Numbered from the stretch's first letter, positions 1 through 7,421 are shown. The stretch: DNA of 21,322 nt from Lachnospiraceae bacterium UBA7026 (GCA_002494165.1 DLBH01000051.1:1-21322); one strand, 5' to 3'. Numbers and translations: made by a program. The notes: a model not told the origin generated them from the sequence alone.

Positions 1-1
1 G

Positions 2-619
2 GAGCCCTTTGAAAAGAACCAGATTGGATCATCCGCCATGGCTTATAAGAGAAACCCCATGAGATCAGAAAGAATCGCCTCCTTAGCAGATTTTGTCATG
101 TCCAATACCATGAACCCGGCCTTTGTGGCCTCCACCCAGTGGTTTGAGAGAACTCTGGATGATTCCGCTAACAAGAGACTGTCCGTACCCGAGGGCTTCC
201 TGGCAATCGACGGTATCCTGGACCTCTATCTCAATGTAGTTGACGGTCTTGTCGTATATCCTAAGGTGATTGAGAGCCACCTGCTGAAAGAACTGCCCTT
301 TATGGCCACGGAAAATATTATGATGGACGCGGTAAAGGCAGGCGGGGACCGGCAGGAACTCCATGAGAGGATCCGTATCCATTCTATGGCAGCCGGCCGC
401 GTTGTCAAGGAAGAAGGCAAGGAAAACGACCTCCTTGACCGCATCGCGGCAGACCCGGCCTTTGGCATGACCAGAGACCAGCTGCAGGCCATCATGAAGC
501 CTGAGAACTTTGTGGGAAGGTCCCCGGAACAGACGGAAGAGTTCCTCCGTGATTACGTCAAACCTCTGTTGGATGAGAACCGGCAGCTTCTTGGTATGAA
601 AGCGGAAATCAACGTATAG
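2..619 (+). CDS. purB: Adenylosuccinate lyase, C-terminal part (5' end outside window)
   Basis: Adenylosuccinate lyase acts twice in cytosolic purine synthesis: it splits SAICAR to AICAR and adenylosuccinate to AMP, releasing fumarate each time. The reading frame is open from base 2, so the gene enters from the left and only about 205 C-terminal residues are present. The first residues hold the fumarase/aspartase superfamily signature (GSSAM, then [10 protein letters not shown]), the mobile loop that carries the catalytic serine. The usual proline after SSAM is alanine here. The rest is helical, as expected for the lyase bundle and C-terminal domain. An internal ATG at base 38 lies inside the signature and is not the true start. 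purA, the preceding enzyme in AMP synthesis, lies 2 kb downstream. Identification is firm; the N-terminal half cannot be judged. Confidence 0.95.
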   Translation, partial: EPFEKNQIGSSAMAYKRNPMRSERIASLADFVMSNTMNPAFVASTQWFERTLDDSANKRLSVPEGFLAIDGILDLYLNVVDGLVVYPKVIESHLLKELPFMATENIMMDAVKAGGDRQELHERIRIHSMAAGRVVKEEGKENDLLDRIAADPAFGMTRDQLQAIMKPENFVGRSPEQTEEFLRDYVKPLLDENRQLLGMKAEINV

Positions 620-681
620 GACGGTCCGGATTTGTATTCCAGACAGATTTACTAAGTGATTAATAATAAGAATAAACCCAG

Positions 682-712
682 GATACCGGTATCAGTTACA
701 GATGCCGGTATC
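682..712 (+). terminator. Hairpin downstream of purB, possible terminator
   Basis: A 12-bp stem (682-693 with 701-712, one G-T wobble) closes a 7-base loop, 62 bases after the purB stop. Only a weak T run (TTTT at 720-723) follows, after seven bases. It could end the purB transcript inefficiently or act as a processing or attenuation hairpin ahead of the flippase gene. The rest of 620-738 shows nothing else convincing. Confidence 0.4.
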
Positions 713-738
713 TGAAGCATTTTGGAGTTGTACATATT

Positions 739-2439
739 ATGAGTGAAGAAAAAAGGTCGTCGTCTAATGTGCTGGCACAGGCGACGATCCTGATGGTTGC
801 CGGCATCATAACCAGAATTATCGGTGTTCTTTACCGCAGCCCTGTCACCAGTATCATTGGGGATGAGGGAAACGGTTACTATGGTATCGCTGTAAATATA
901 TACACTATGGTACTGCTGATTTCCTCCTACAGTATCCCCATGGCTGTGTCTAAAGTTGTATCAGGTAAATTAGCCTTAAAACAGTATAAGGATGCCCACA
1001 AGGTCTTCCGCTGTGCCGTAATTTATGTATTTATTGTTGGTAGTGTTGCCAGCATGATTACCTTTTTCGGAGCTTCCTACCTGATTCCTGAGAGTCAGGC
1101 GATGGCAGTACCGGTTCTCCGGGTTCTGGCCCCCACCATCTTTTTCTCTGGATTTCTGGGAGTTTTAAGGGGCTATTTCCAGGCCCACGGAACCATGCTT
1201 CCCACCTCCATATCCCAGATTGTGGAGCAGATTGCCAATGCCATCGTAAGTATAGGAGCCGCCATCCTTTTTATCAGGCTTTTTGCCGGGGGAGACCCGG
1301 TCAAGGTTCCTGTCTTCGGTGCCATGGGAAGTGCCGCCGGCATCGGGGCCGGAGTTGTGACCGGCCTGCTTTTTATGCTTCTTTTATATGGTGTTAACAG
1401 GTCTTTTTTCCTGGCCAGGACTAAGAGGGATGTGACCGGGCAGGAGAGCAGCTACGGACAAATCTTCCGGATCATTTTCTTCATGGTCACTCCTGTGATC
1501 CTATCCACTTTTGTCTACAATATCAACCCGGTAATGGACCAGACACTCTTTATGGATATCATGGCCTTCAAGAGGATGGACAGCAAGCTGGCCGCGGAGC
1601 TCTACGGTGTTTTTTCAGGAAAATACTGGGTACTGATCAATGTGCCCGTAGCCCTTGCCAACTCTTCATCCACGGCCATGATTCCTGCTGTGTCCACCTA
1701 CTACACCCTGAGGGATTATGACCGCTGCAACAGGCAAGTTCACCAGGTAGTCCAATTTACCATGCTGATCAGCATTCCCTGTGCCATAGGCCTGGGAACT
1801 CTGGCCTACCCCATCATGGAGGTTCTCTTCCCCCAGAGGGAGACCATAGACCTGGCAGTTTCCCTGCTGAGGACCGGCTGTATCAGCGTTGTTTTCTACA
1901 GTCTTTCCACGGTAACGAACGGAGTCCTCCAGGGCATAGGCAAGGTAAATATTCCTCTGAGAAATGCGGCTCTTTCCCTGGTCTTCCATATTATGGTGCT
2001 GACCCCGCTGCTGTATTTTACAGACCTGGACCTGTATGCCCTGGTGATTGCTACCATGTTCTACGCCTTTATGATGTGCTTCCTCAATAATGTAAGTGTC
2101 AGGAAGTACCTCCATTACAGGCAGGAATTTAAGAAGACATTTTTTATTCCCTTCCTGTCGGCGGCTGTCATGGGGCTGGCCTGTTATGGCTTCTATCAGG
2201 GACTGGATCTGGTCTTCAGAAGATATCTCATGCACTATATCTCTTACAGGCTCTTAAGTCTGCTGGGTCTTGGGGCATCGATCGTGGTGGGAGTTCTGGT
2301 TTATTTTGCTTTTGTCCTGAGACTCAGGGGCGTATCCCGACAGGAATTAAAGCAGTTCCCTATGGGAACAAGGCTGGTTTCTCTTGGCAATAAGTTCAAG
2401 CTTTTTCCTGTGGAAAGCCAGGAGCAGGAGACAAAATAA
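739..2439 (+). CDS. MurJ/SpoVB-type lipid-linked oligosaccharide flippase (MOP superfamily)
   Basis: A polytopic membrane protein of 566 residues, the length expected for the SpoVB/YtgP branch of the MOP flippase superfamily. Members move undecaprenyl-linked precursors such as lipid II across the cytoplasmic membrane for peptidoglycan, spore cortex or polysaccharide synthesis. The N-terminus is typical: a short polar segment, then a first membrane helix ending in RIIGVLYRSPVTSIIGDEG, then GYYGIAVNIYTMVLLISSYSIP. About 14 hydrophobic segments can be read along the chain, with a basic C-terminal tail after about residue 530. The start is supported by GGAG at 724-727, 11 bases upstream, which is slightly long spacing. 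Whether it is the vegetative MurJ-like flippase (YtgP type) or the sporulation protein SpoVB cannot be settled from sequence alone. It sits between purB and purA without an obvious functional link. Confidence 0.85.
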   Translation: MSEEKRSSSNVLAQATILMVAGIITRIIGVLYRSPVTSIIGDEGNGYYGIAVNIYTMVLLISSYSIPMAVSKVVSGKLALKQYKDAHKVFRCAVIYVFIVGSVASMITFFGASYLIPESQAMAVPVLRVLAPTIFFSGFLGVLRGYFQAHGTMLPTSISQIVEQIANAIVSIGAAILFIRLFAGGDPVKVPVFGAMGSAAGIGAGVVTGLLFMLLLYGVNRSFFLARTKRDVTGQESSYGQIFRIIFFMVTPVILSTFVYNINPVMDQTLFMDIMAFKRMDSKLAAELYGVFSGKYWVLINVPVALANSSSTAMIPAVSTYYTLRDYDRCNRQVHQVVQFTMLISIPCAIGLGTLAYPIMEVLFPQRETIDLAVSLLRTGCISVVFYSLSTVTNGVLQGIGKVNIPLRNAALSLVFHIMVLTPLLYFTDLDLYALVIATMFYAFMMCFLNNVSVRKYLHYRQEFKKTFFIPFLSAAVMGLACYGFYQGLDLVFRRYLMHYISYRLLSLLGLGASIVVGVLVYFAFVLRLRGVSRQELKQFPMGTRLVSLGNKFKLFPVESQEQETK

Positions 2440-2452
2440 TAAGACATATAAC

Positions 2453-2481
2453 TTTACTTATTGAAGGATATAAGATATAAT
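2453..2481 (+). promoter_or_regulatory. Probable sigma-A promoter of purA
   Basis: A perfect -10 box TATAAT (2476-2481) lies 17 bp downstream of TTTACT (2453-2458, four of six matches to TTGACA). Transcription would start near 2488 and give a leader of about 175 nt before purA. The promoter begins 14 bp after the flippase stop. Confidence 0.6.
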
Positions 2482-2607
2482 AACTCTGTTTGGTCTGTTT
2501 TGGACTGGATTCTTGTGGCTGTGGGTGCTTTTATGGGCTGCCGGCCGGCAAGAATGGCAGGACAGGCCGACAGTAAGTACGAAATCAGTTTAATTTGTAA
2601 GCATATA

Positions 2608-2655
2608 GGGGATCCCTCCTGCCAGGAGGGGACAGCCCCAGGTAAGCTGGGAGGA
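2608..2655 (+). promoter_or_regulatory. purA leader hairpins overlapping the ribosome binding site
   Basis: CCCTCCT (2614-2620) and AGGAGGG (2624-2630) form a 7-bp stem with a 3-base loop. A second stem, CCCAG (2637-2641) with CTGGG (2647-2651), takes in part of the purA Shine-Dalgarno sequence GGGAGG (2649-2654). CCTCC within 2615-2619 could alternatively pair with GGAGG of that Shine-Dalgarno. The leader therefore contains an anti-SD segment with two possible partners, one of them a decoy SD. It resembles no riboswitch class I can name. The rest of 2440-2662 holds only the promoter and a 12-bp palindrome (TGCCGGCCGGCA, 2539-2550). Confidence 0.4.
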
Positions 2656-2662
2656 ATTATTC

Positions 2663-3952
2663 ATGGTAAAAGCGATTGTAGGAGCAAACTGGGGAGACGA
2701 AGGCAAGGGCAAGATTACTGACATGCTCGCCGAGAATTCCGATATTATCATCCGTTTTCAGGGTGGCGCAAACGCAGGTCATACCATCATCAATAACTAT
2801 GGTAAGTTTGCTTTGCACACTCTGCCCTCCGGTGTGTTCTATGATCACACCACCAGTATCATTGGCAATGGTGTAGCACTTAATATTCCGGTGCTGATCA
2901 AGGAGCTCAAGCAGGTTGTCAGCCAGGGAGTTCCCACACCTAAGCTGCTGGTATCCGAGAGAGCACAGATCGTTATGCCTTACCATATTTTATTTGACCA
3001 GTATGAGGAGGAGAGGTTGGCCGGCAAGTCCTTTGGATCTACCAAGTCCGGTATCGCACCCTTCTATTCTGATAAATATGCCAAAATCGGCTTCCAGGTC
3101 AGTGAACTCTTTATGGAGGAAGAGGAGCTAAGAGAAAAGATTGAACGGGTTCTTATCCAGAAGAATACCCTTCTTGAACACCTCTATCATAAGCCTCTTA
3201 TTGACGCCGATGAGATATATAATACCCTGATGGACTATAAAGAAATGATCAGTCCCTATGTCTGTGATGTCTCCCTCTACCTGGACCAGGCCTTAAAAGA
3301 TGGCAGGAATGTTCTCCTTGAGGGCCAGCTGGGAACCTTGAAAGATCCCGATCACGGAATTTATCCCATGGTAACTTCCTCATCCACTCTGGCTGCCTAT
3401 GGAGCGATCGGCGCTGGTATTGCCCCCTATGAGATCCAGAAGGTCATCACAGTGGTCAAGGCCTACAGTTCTGCTGTCGGCGCCGGGGCTTTTGTAAGTG
3501 AGATCTTCGGGGATGAGGCTCAGGAGCTTCGCATCAGAGGAGGAGACAAGGGAGAGTTTGGTGCTACTACAGGAAGACCCCGCCGTATGGGCTGGTTCGA
3601 CTGTGTCGCTTCCCGTTACGGATGCCGGCTGCAGGGTGCTACTGACGTGGCTTTCACTGTCGTAGACGTACTTGGTTATCTGGATGAGATTCCTGTCTGT
3701 GTCGGATATGAGATCGATGGCCAGGTGACAAAAGACTTCCCTGTAACTTCCAAACTGGAAAAGGCAAAACCGGTTCTCAAGGTTCTGCCCGGCTGGAAGT
3801 CAGATATCCGGGGAATCAGGAATTACGAGGACCTTCCGGCCAACTGCCGCGCTTATATCGAGTTTATCGAAAAAGAACTGGGTTATCCCATCACCCTGGT
3901 ATCTAACGGACCTGGCAGGGATGAGATTATCTACAGGGGCTTTGAGAAATAG
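2663..3952 (+). CDS. purA: Adenylosuccinate synthetase
   Basis: Joins IMP and aspartate with GTP hydrolysis to give adenylosuccinate, the first committed step to AMP; PurB then releases AMP. The 429-residue length fits the family. The N-terminus carries the GTP-binding loop GDEGKGK (about residues 10-16) and the QGGANAGHTI segment with the IMP-site histidine. SKSGIAP-like (TKSGIAPFYSDK), LLEGQLGTLKD and TTGRPRRMGWFD blocks follow in the expected order, and the NGPGRDEII block lies at the C-terminus. The start is supported by GGGAGGA about 8 bases upstream. The gene has its own promoter and a structured leader, so it need not depend on purB transcription. Identification is secure. Confidence 0.97.
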   Translation: MVKAIVGANWGDEGKGKITDMLAENSDIIIRFQGGANAGHTIINNYGKFALHTLPSGVFYDHTTSIIGNGVALNIPVLIKELKQVVSQGVPTPKLLVSERAQIVMPYHILFDQYEEERLAGKSFGSTKSGIAPFYSDKYAKIGFQVSELFMEEEELREKIERVLIQKNTLLEHLYHKPLIDADEIYNTLMDYKEMISPYVCDVSLYLDQALKDGRNVLLEGQLGTLKDPDHGIYPMVTSSSTLAAYGAIGAGIAPYEIQKVITVVKAYSSAVGAGAFVSEIFGDEAQELRIRGGDKGEFGATTGRPRRMGWFDCVASRYGCRLQGATDVAFTVVDVLGYLDEIPVCVGYEIDGQVTKDFPVTSKLEKAKPVLKVLPGWKSDIRGIRNYEDLPANCRAYIEFIEKELGYPITLVSNGPGRDEIIYRGFEK

Positions 3953-3997
3953 GTCCCGGCCTGCTGGTCACAGAAGCTCATATGAATAAGGTAATGA

Positions 3998-4024
3998 ATG
4001 AAGGTGGGATATTCTCACCTTCAT
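3998..4024 (+). other. Inverted repeat after purA
   Basis: A 12-bp stem (3998-4009 with 4013-4024, one wobble, 3-base loop TAT) begins 46 bp after the purA stop. No T run follows, so it is not a standard intrinsic terminator. It may be an mRNA 3' stabilising hairpin. Further on, 4073-4098 has a weak hairpin before CTTTTTTG, which could be a poor terminator. No convincing promoter for the glycosyltransferase was found in the 231-bp gap. Confidence 0.4.
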
Positions 4025-4028
4025 GTTC

Positions 4029-4058
4029 TATATTTAAAGGATATATATTTAAAGGATA
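4029..4058 (+). repeat. Two tandem copies of a 15-bp AT-rich unit
   Basis: TATATTTAAAGGATA occurs twice in perfect tandem (4029-4043 and 4044-4058) in the spacer between purA and the glycosyltransferase. This may be a replication-slippage duplication. No role can be assigned. Confidence 0.7.
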
Positions 4059-4183
4059 TATCGTGGAGACTGATATCCACAACTGTTGATACTTTTTTGC
4101 GGACCTGCTGACAGGCATGCATTTTATCAGATCAAAAAGCTGACCAGCAAGGACAGCCGGCTGATTGGCAAAGGAGGAAATGT

Positions 4184-5206
4184 ATGAAGCTATTATCGAT
4201 AGCAATACCAAGTTATAATTCCCAGGATTATATGAGGAACTGTATAGAAAGCCTGCTTCCCGGCGGGGAAGATGTGGAGATCCTGATCATCGATGACGGT
4301 TCAAAGGACCATACGCCGGAGATTGCCGACGAATATGCCAGGAATTACCCAGACATAGTCAGAGCCGTCCACCAGGAAAACGGAGGACACGGGGAGGCTG
4401 TCAATGCCGGCCTTCGCCATGCCACAGGTTTCTTTTACAAGGTGGTGGACAGCGATGACTGGGTAGACCAGGAAGCTTATGCCAGGATCCTGGATTTCTT
4501 AAGAGAAGCTGTCCACAAAGAGGAACCTCTGGATATGCTTTTGTCAAATTATGTATACGAGAAGCAGGGAGCTCTCCACAAAAAGGTGATCCAATATCAT
4601 TCCATCCTGCCCCAGGGCAGATATTTCAGCTGGGAAGATATCGGCAGCTTTGGTCCCAGCCAGAATATCCTGATGCATTCTGTCATCTACAGGACCCAGA
4701 TGCTTAGGGATTCAGGCATGGAACTACCCAAGCATACCTTCTACGTGGATAATCTGTTTGTCTATATACCCCTGCCTTATGTGAAGAAGATGTATTACCT
4801 GGATGTGGATTTCTACCGGTATTTCATCGGAAGGGAAGACCAGTCGGTCAATGAGAAGGTCATGATTTCGAGAATCGACCAGCAGCTCAGGGTAAACAAG
4901 ATCATGATTGACACCTATGCTCATCATGAGGCATCCTTTACTTCTGAAAAGCTTAAGAAATATATGATCCATTACCTGCAGACCATTCTTATGGTATCCT
5001 CTGTGCTGCTTATGAAGATGAATACGGAAGAAGCAGACAGTTTGAGGGATGATCTCTGGCATTATCTTGACGATAAATCTCCTGATGCCTACAAGTCCTG
5101 TGAGGGGTCCCTGATTGGCAAGCTGACCACATCCCACGGCAAGTTTAAGCATAAGCTGACAATGGGAGGATATAAGATTGCCCAGAAATGGTTCGGATTC
5201 AACTAA
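4184..5206 (+). CDS. Family 2 glycosyltransferase
   Basis: A 340-residue cytosolic or membrane-associated GT-A enzyme that would transfer a sugar from a nucleotide-sugar donor to a glycan or lipid acceptor. The N-terminus LLSIAIPSYNSQDYM is the first strand and nucleotide-binding turn of GT2. IIDDGSKD (about 35-42) binds the nucleotide, NGGHGEAVNAGL (66-77) is typical of the family, and KVVDSDDW (86-93) holds the DxD metal-binding motif. The catalytic domain fills roughly the first 200 residues; the rest is helical and less conserved. No transmembrane helices are evident. AAGGAGG lies 6 bases before the ATG. The substrate is unknown; envelope polysaccharide is the likely pathway. Its last 29 bases overlap the next gene, suggesting translational coupling. 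Confidence 0.88.
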   Translation: MKLLSIAIPSYNSQDYMRNCIESLLPGGEDVEILIIDDGSKDHTPEIADEYARNYPDIVRAVHQENGGHGEAVNAGLRHATGFFYKVVDSDDWVDQEAYARILDFLREAVHKEEPLDMLLSNYVYEKQGALHKKVIQYHSILPQGRYFSWEDIGSFGPSQNILMHSVIYRTQMLRDSGMELPKHTFYVDNLFVYIPLPYVKKMYYLDVDFYRYFIGREDQSVNEKVMISRIDQQLRVNKIMIDTYAHHEASFTSEKLKKYMIHYLQTILMVSSVLLMKMNTEEADSLRDDLWHYLDDKSPDAYKSCEGSLIGKLTTSHGKFKHKLTMGGYKIAQKWFGFN

Positions 5207-5723
5207 ATTTAAAAAAAATGACCTGATCCTGGCGGGGATTATGGTCCTCATAGCCGGCCTGGCCTGGCTGATCACTGCATTTTCTGTCAGGACCGGGAGC
5301 CAGGTCCGTGTTACGGTGGATGGCAGCCTTTACGGGGTCTATGATCTCCGGGAGGATCAGGAGATCATCATAAGTCCTACGGGAATCATCCACGGTGACC
5401 AGGACAGGGAGAAGAACCTGCAGAATACTGCCGGTCCACTCATTGATGATCAGGAAGAGCTGACCAGGAATAATACTGACCTCAATAGTGGAAGCTGGTA
5501 TAATGTCTTGCTGATCAAGGATGGTCAGGCCTCCATGACGGAGGCTGACTGCCCGGACCTGATCTGTGTCCACCACAAGCCGGTATCCCGGGAGGGGGAG
5601 ACCATAGTCTGCCTGCCTCATAAGCTGGTGGTGGAGGTGACTGGGAAAGACTCTGGTCCTAGTGACCCGGGCAGGGAGACTTCCACAGAAAAATATCAGG
5701 ATTTTGATCTGATAAGTAAATGA
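5178..5723 (+). CDS. NusG domain II-containing membrane-anchored protein
   Basis: A 181-residue protein with one N-terminal membrane helix (about 16-35) after a short basic segment, then an extracytoplasmic domain. The motifs VRVTVDGSLYGVYDL, VLLIKDGQASMTEADCPDLIC and GETIVCLPHKLVVEV match small clostridial proteins annotated as NusG domain II. Three cysteines (125, 130, 145) belong to the conserved block. About 45 extra residues (roughly 65-110) separate the two halves of the domain, and the tail is polar. The best start is TTG at 5178, inside the end of the glycosyltransferase gene, because GGGAGGA lies 7 bases upstream; no ATG is suitably placed before the helix. In Clostridia such genes often neighbour rnf and flavin-transferase (apbE) genes, and rnfC follows here after 368 bp. 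The molecular function is unknown. Confidence 0.78.
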   Translation: MPRNGSDSTKFKKNDLILAGIMVLIAGLAWLITAFSVRTGSQVRVTVDGSLYGVYDLREDQEIIISPTGIIHGDQDREKNLQNTAGPLIDDQEELTRNNTDLNSGSWYNVLLIKDGQASMTEADCPDLICVHHKPVSREGETIVCLPHKLVVEVTGKDSGPSDPGRETSTEKYQDFDLISK

Positions 5724-5739
5724 AAAACCTTATTACTGG

Positions 5740-5755
5740 ATTCTGGTACCAGAAT
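5740..5755. other. Perfect 16-bp palindrome
   Basis: ATTCTGGTACCAGAAT begins 17 bp after the stop of the NusG-domain gene. It could be a protein-binding operator or the tight stem of a weak terminator; the following sequence is AT-rich but the nearest T run (TTTTT at 5766-5770) is ten bases away. The rest of 5756-5895 is very AT-rich and holds no recognisable gene. Confidence 0.4.
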
Positions 5756-5897
5756 TATATTGTTATTTTTACAACATATATTTTTGAAATTGATATAGTA
5801 TATTGTTTTCTTTTCTATACAATCTGATTTTTAGTACAATTTTTTAGCTTGATATTCTAGCAATTTCAACAAAATTATAAGGATTAACAAGAAAAAT

Positions 5898-5950
5898 GAG
5901 AAAATAAGATATGTTATATATTTAACACATCTTGATTTCTCTTTTTTTTT
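5898..5950 (+). terminator. Strong intrinsic terminator between the NusG-domain gene and rnfC
   Basis: A 19-position stem (5898-5916 with 5923-5941) has only two mismatches and one wobble, closes a 6-base loop, and is followed directly by nine T residues (5942-5950). This is a textbook rho-independent terminator, although the stem is AT-rich. It would stop transcripts from the glycosyltransferase and NusG-domain genes. It could also act as an attenuator if an rnf promoter lies further upstream. Confidence 0.75.
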
Positions 5951-5958
5951 CCTATAAT
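5932..5958 (+). promoter_or_regulatory. Probable rnf operon promoter
   Basis: A perfect TATAAT (5953-5958) lies two bases after the T run of the terminator. The best -35 is TTGATT (5932-5937), with a short 15-bp spacer, and it lies inside the terminator stem. Transcription would start near 5965 and leave a leader of about 127 nt. The weak -35 suggests help from an activator or another sigma factor, but this is inference. Confidence 0.5.
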
Positions 5959-5964
5959 ATTAGG

Positions 5965-6091
5965 ATGATTTAGTGTGGTTACCAGGCTTTCTACAGTATT
6001 TTGCGGCAGGCAAAGAGGGTCTATGCAAGGTCTTGTGACAGACTGGCCCACACCATTAGTTTTCTAAAGATTATAGAAAGAAGGTAGAGAA
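5965..6091 (+). promoter_or_regulatory. Structured rnfC leader RNA, possible riboswitch-like element
   Basis: The leader can fold into a closed, branched structure. GTGTGG (5973-5978) pairs with CCACAC (6048-6053), and CCAG (5982-5985) stacks on CTGG (6043-6046). Inside are a hairpin TTTGC-GGCAG-GCAAA (6000-6014) and a small hairpin GTCT/AGAC (6030-6043), which shares one base with the closing stem. A third hairpin, TTTCTA/TAGAAA (6061-6079), ends two bases before the AAGG ribosome binding site. I compared it from memory with FMN, SAM, c-di-GMP, THF, cobalamin and T-box motifs and saw no match. Function is not established. Confidence 0.4.
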
Positions 6092-7402
6092 ATGGGACTG
6101 CTAACATTTAGAGGTGGCCTCCATCCTTACGACGGTAAAGAGCTGAGTAAAGACCGGCCCATTACCGAGTATCTTCCAAAGGGAGAGATGGTCTTTCCCC
6201 TGAGCCAGCATATAGGTGCCCCGGCTGTGGCATGTGTCAAGAAGGGGGACCGGGTTCTGGTCGGACAGAAGATAGCGGAGGCTGGAGGATTTGTATCTGC
6301 CAATATTCACAGTTCGGTATCCGGAAAGGTAAAGAAAATTGAGCAGAGAATGACTGTCTCAGGCAATAAGGTCAACTGTATCATCGTGGAGAATGACGGC
6401 CTTTATGAACAGGCGGAGTTCACGCCGGTTGAGAATCCGGACAGGGAAGCCATTATTAATGCCGTAAAAGAGGCAGGGATTGTCGGCCTGGGTGGAGCCG
6501 GATTCCCCACCCATGTAAAGCTTACACCCAAGGAACCGGAAAAGATTGACAGAATCATCATCAATGCGGCAGAGTGTGAACCCTATATCACCGCCGATTA
6601 CCGTTGCATGATGGAAATACCAGACCAGCTGATCTCAGGTCTGAACCTGATCCTGGCCCTCTTTCCTGAGGCAAAGGGTGTCATCGGAATCGAGGACAAT
6701 AAGCCTGAGGCCATAGCTAAACTGACTGAACTCTGCAAGTCAGAGGACAGGATTGAGGTGGCCGCCTTGAAGACCAAATATCCCCAGGGTGCTGAGCGTT
6801 CCCTGATTTTTGCGGTTACCGGCAGGGCGATCAACTCCTCCATGCTGCCGGCTGATGCCGGCTGTATCGTGGATAACGTGGCCACAGCCATCGCCATCCA
6901 TGAGGCAGTGACCCTCGGAAAGCCTCTCTATGAGAGAGTGGTTACCGTGACTGGAGATGCCGTGGTTAATCCCGGCAATTACAAGGTCAAGGCCGGCACC
7001 AACGCGGCCGAGCTTGCCGAGGCGGCAGGCGGCTTCAAGGTACAGCCGGAAAAAGTAATCTCCGGTGGTCCCATGATGGGTATGGCCCTCTCGACTCTTG
7101 ACGTTCCCTGTGGCAAGACATTTTCCTCTCTCCTTTGCTTCACAAAGGATGAGGTCCGGGCTTGCGAGCCCAGCAATTGTATCCGCTGCGGCAGATGCAT
7201 CGAAGTATGTCCCGCCGGTCTTATGCCCACCAAGCTGTCTGAGATCGCAGACCGGGGAGATTTTGAACTCTTTGACCAGCTCGATGGCTGTGAATGTGTG
7301 GAATGCGGCTGCTGTTCCTACATATGTCCTGCCAAGAGAAGACTGACCCAGTCCATGAAGACAGGCCGTCGTGAGGCCCTGGCTCTAAGAAGAAGAAAGT
7401 AA
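6092..7402 (+). CDS. rnfC: Rnf complex subunit RnfC (NADH-binding, iron-sulfur)
   Basis: RnfC is the cytoplasmic subunit that exchanges electrons with NAD+ in the ferredoxin:NAD+ oxidoreductase, a membrane complex that couples this redox step to Na+ or H+ export. The 436 residues fit the short clostridial form. The N-terminal barrel-sandwich region FRGGLHPYDGKELSKDRPI is followed by the nucleotide/FMN-binding segment GLGGAGFPTHVKL (132-144) and NAAECEPYITADYR. Two ferredoxin motifs lie near the C-terminus: CIRCGRCIEVCP (363-374) and CVECGCCSYICP (402-413), enough for two 4Fe-4S clusters. The start has a modest AAGG site about 8 bases upstream, just after a hairpin, so translation may be regulated. 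It is the first gene of rnfCDGEAB. Confidence 0.96.
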   Translation: MGLLTFRGGLHPYDGKELSKDRPITEYLPKGEMVFPLSQHIGAPAVACVKKGDRVLVGQKIAEAGGFVSANIHSSVSGKVKKIEQRMTVSGNKVNCIIVENDGLYEQAEFTPVENPDREAIINAVKEAGIVGLGGAGFPTHVKLTPKEPEKIDRIIINAAECEPYITADYRCMMEIPDQLISGLNLILALFPEAKGVIGIEDNKPEAIAKLTELCKSEDRIEVAALKTKYPQGAERSLIFAVTGRAINSSMLPADAGCIVDNVATAIAIHEAVTLGKPLYERVVTVTGDAVVNPGNYKVKAGTNAAELAEAAGGFKVQPEKVISGGPMMGMALSTLDVPCGKTFSSLLCFTKDEVRACEPSNCIRCGRCIEVCPAGLMPTKLSEIADRGDFELFDQLDGCECVECGCCSYICPAKRRLTQSMKTGRREALALRRRK

Positions 7403-7421
7403 ACATAAGGAGAGGTGAAAG

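Noticed and set aside
2461..2721. Open frame of 86 codons from a TTG between the flippase gene and purA
   Set aside because: It overlaps the purA start, has no convincing ribosome binding site, contains the presumed promoter -10, and its translation looks like random leader sequence.
5760..5774. Rex operator upstream of rnf (TTGT...ACAA)
   Set aside because: The arms are only four bases and the spacing does not match the 18-bp Rex consensus TTGTGAA-N4-TTCACAA; in AT-rich DNA this is expected by chance.
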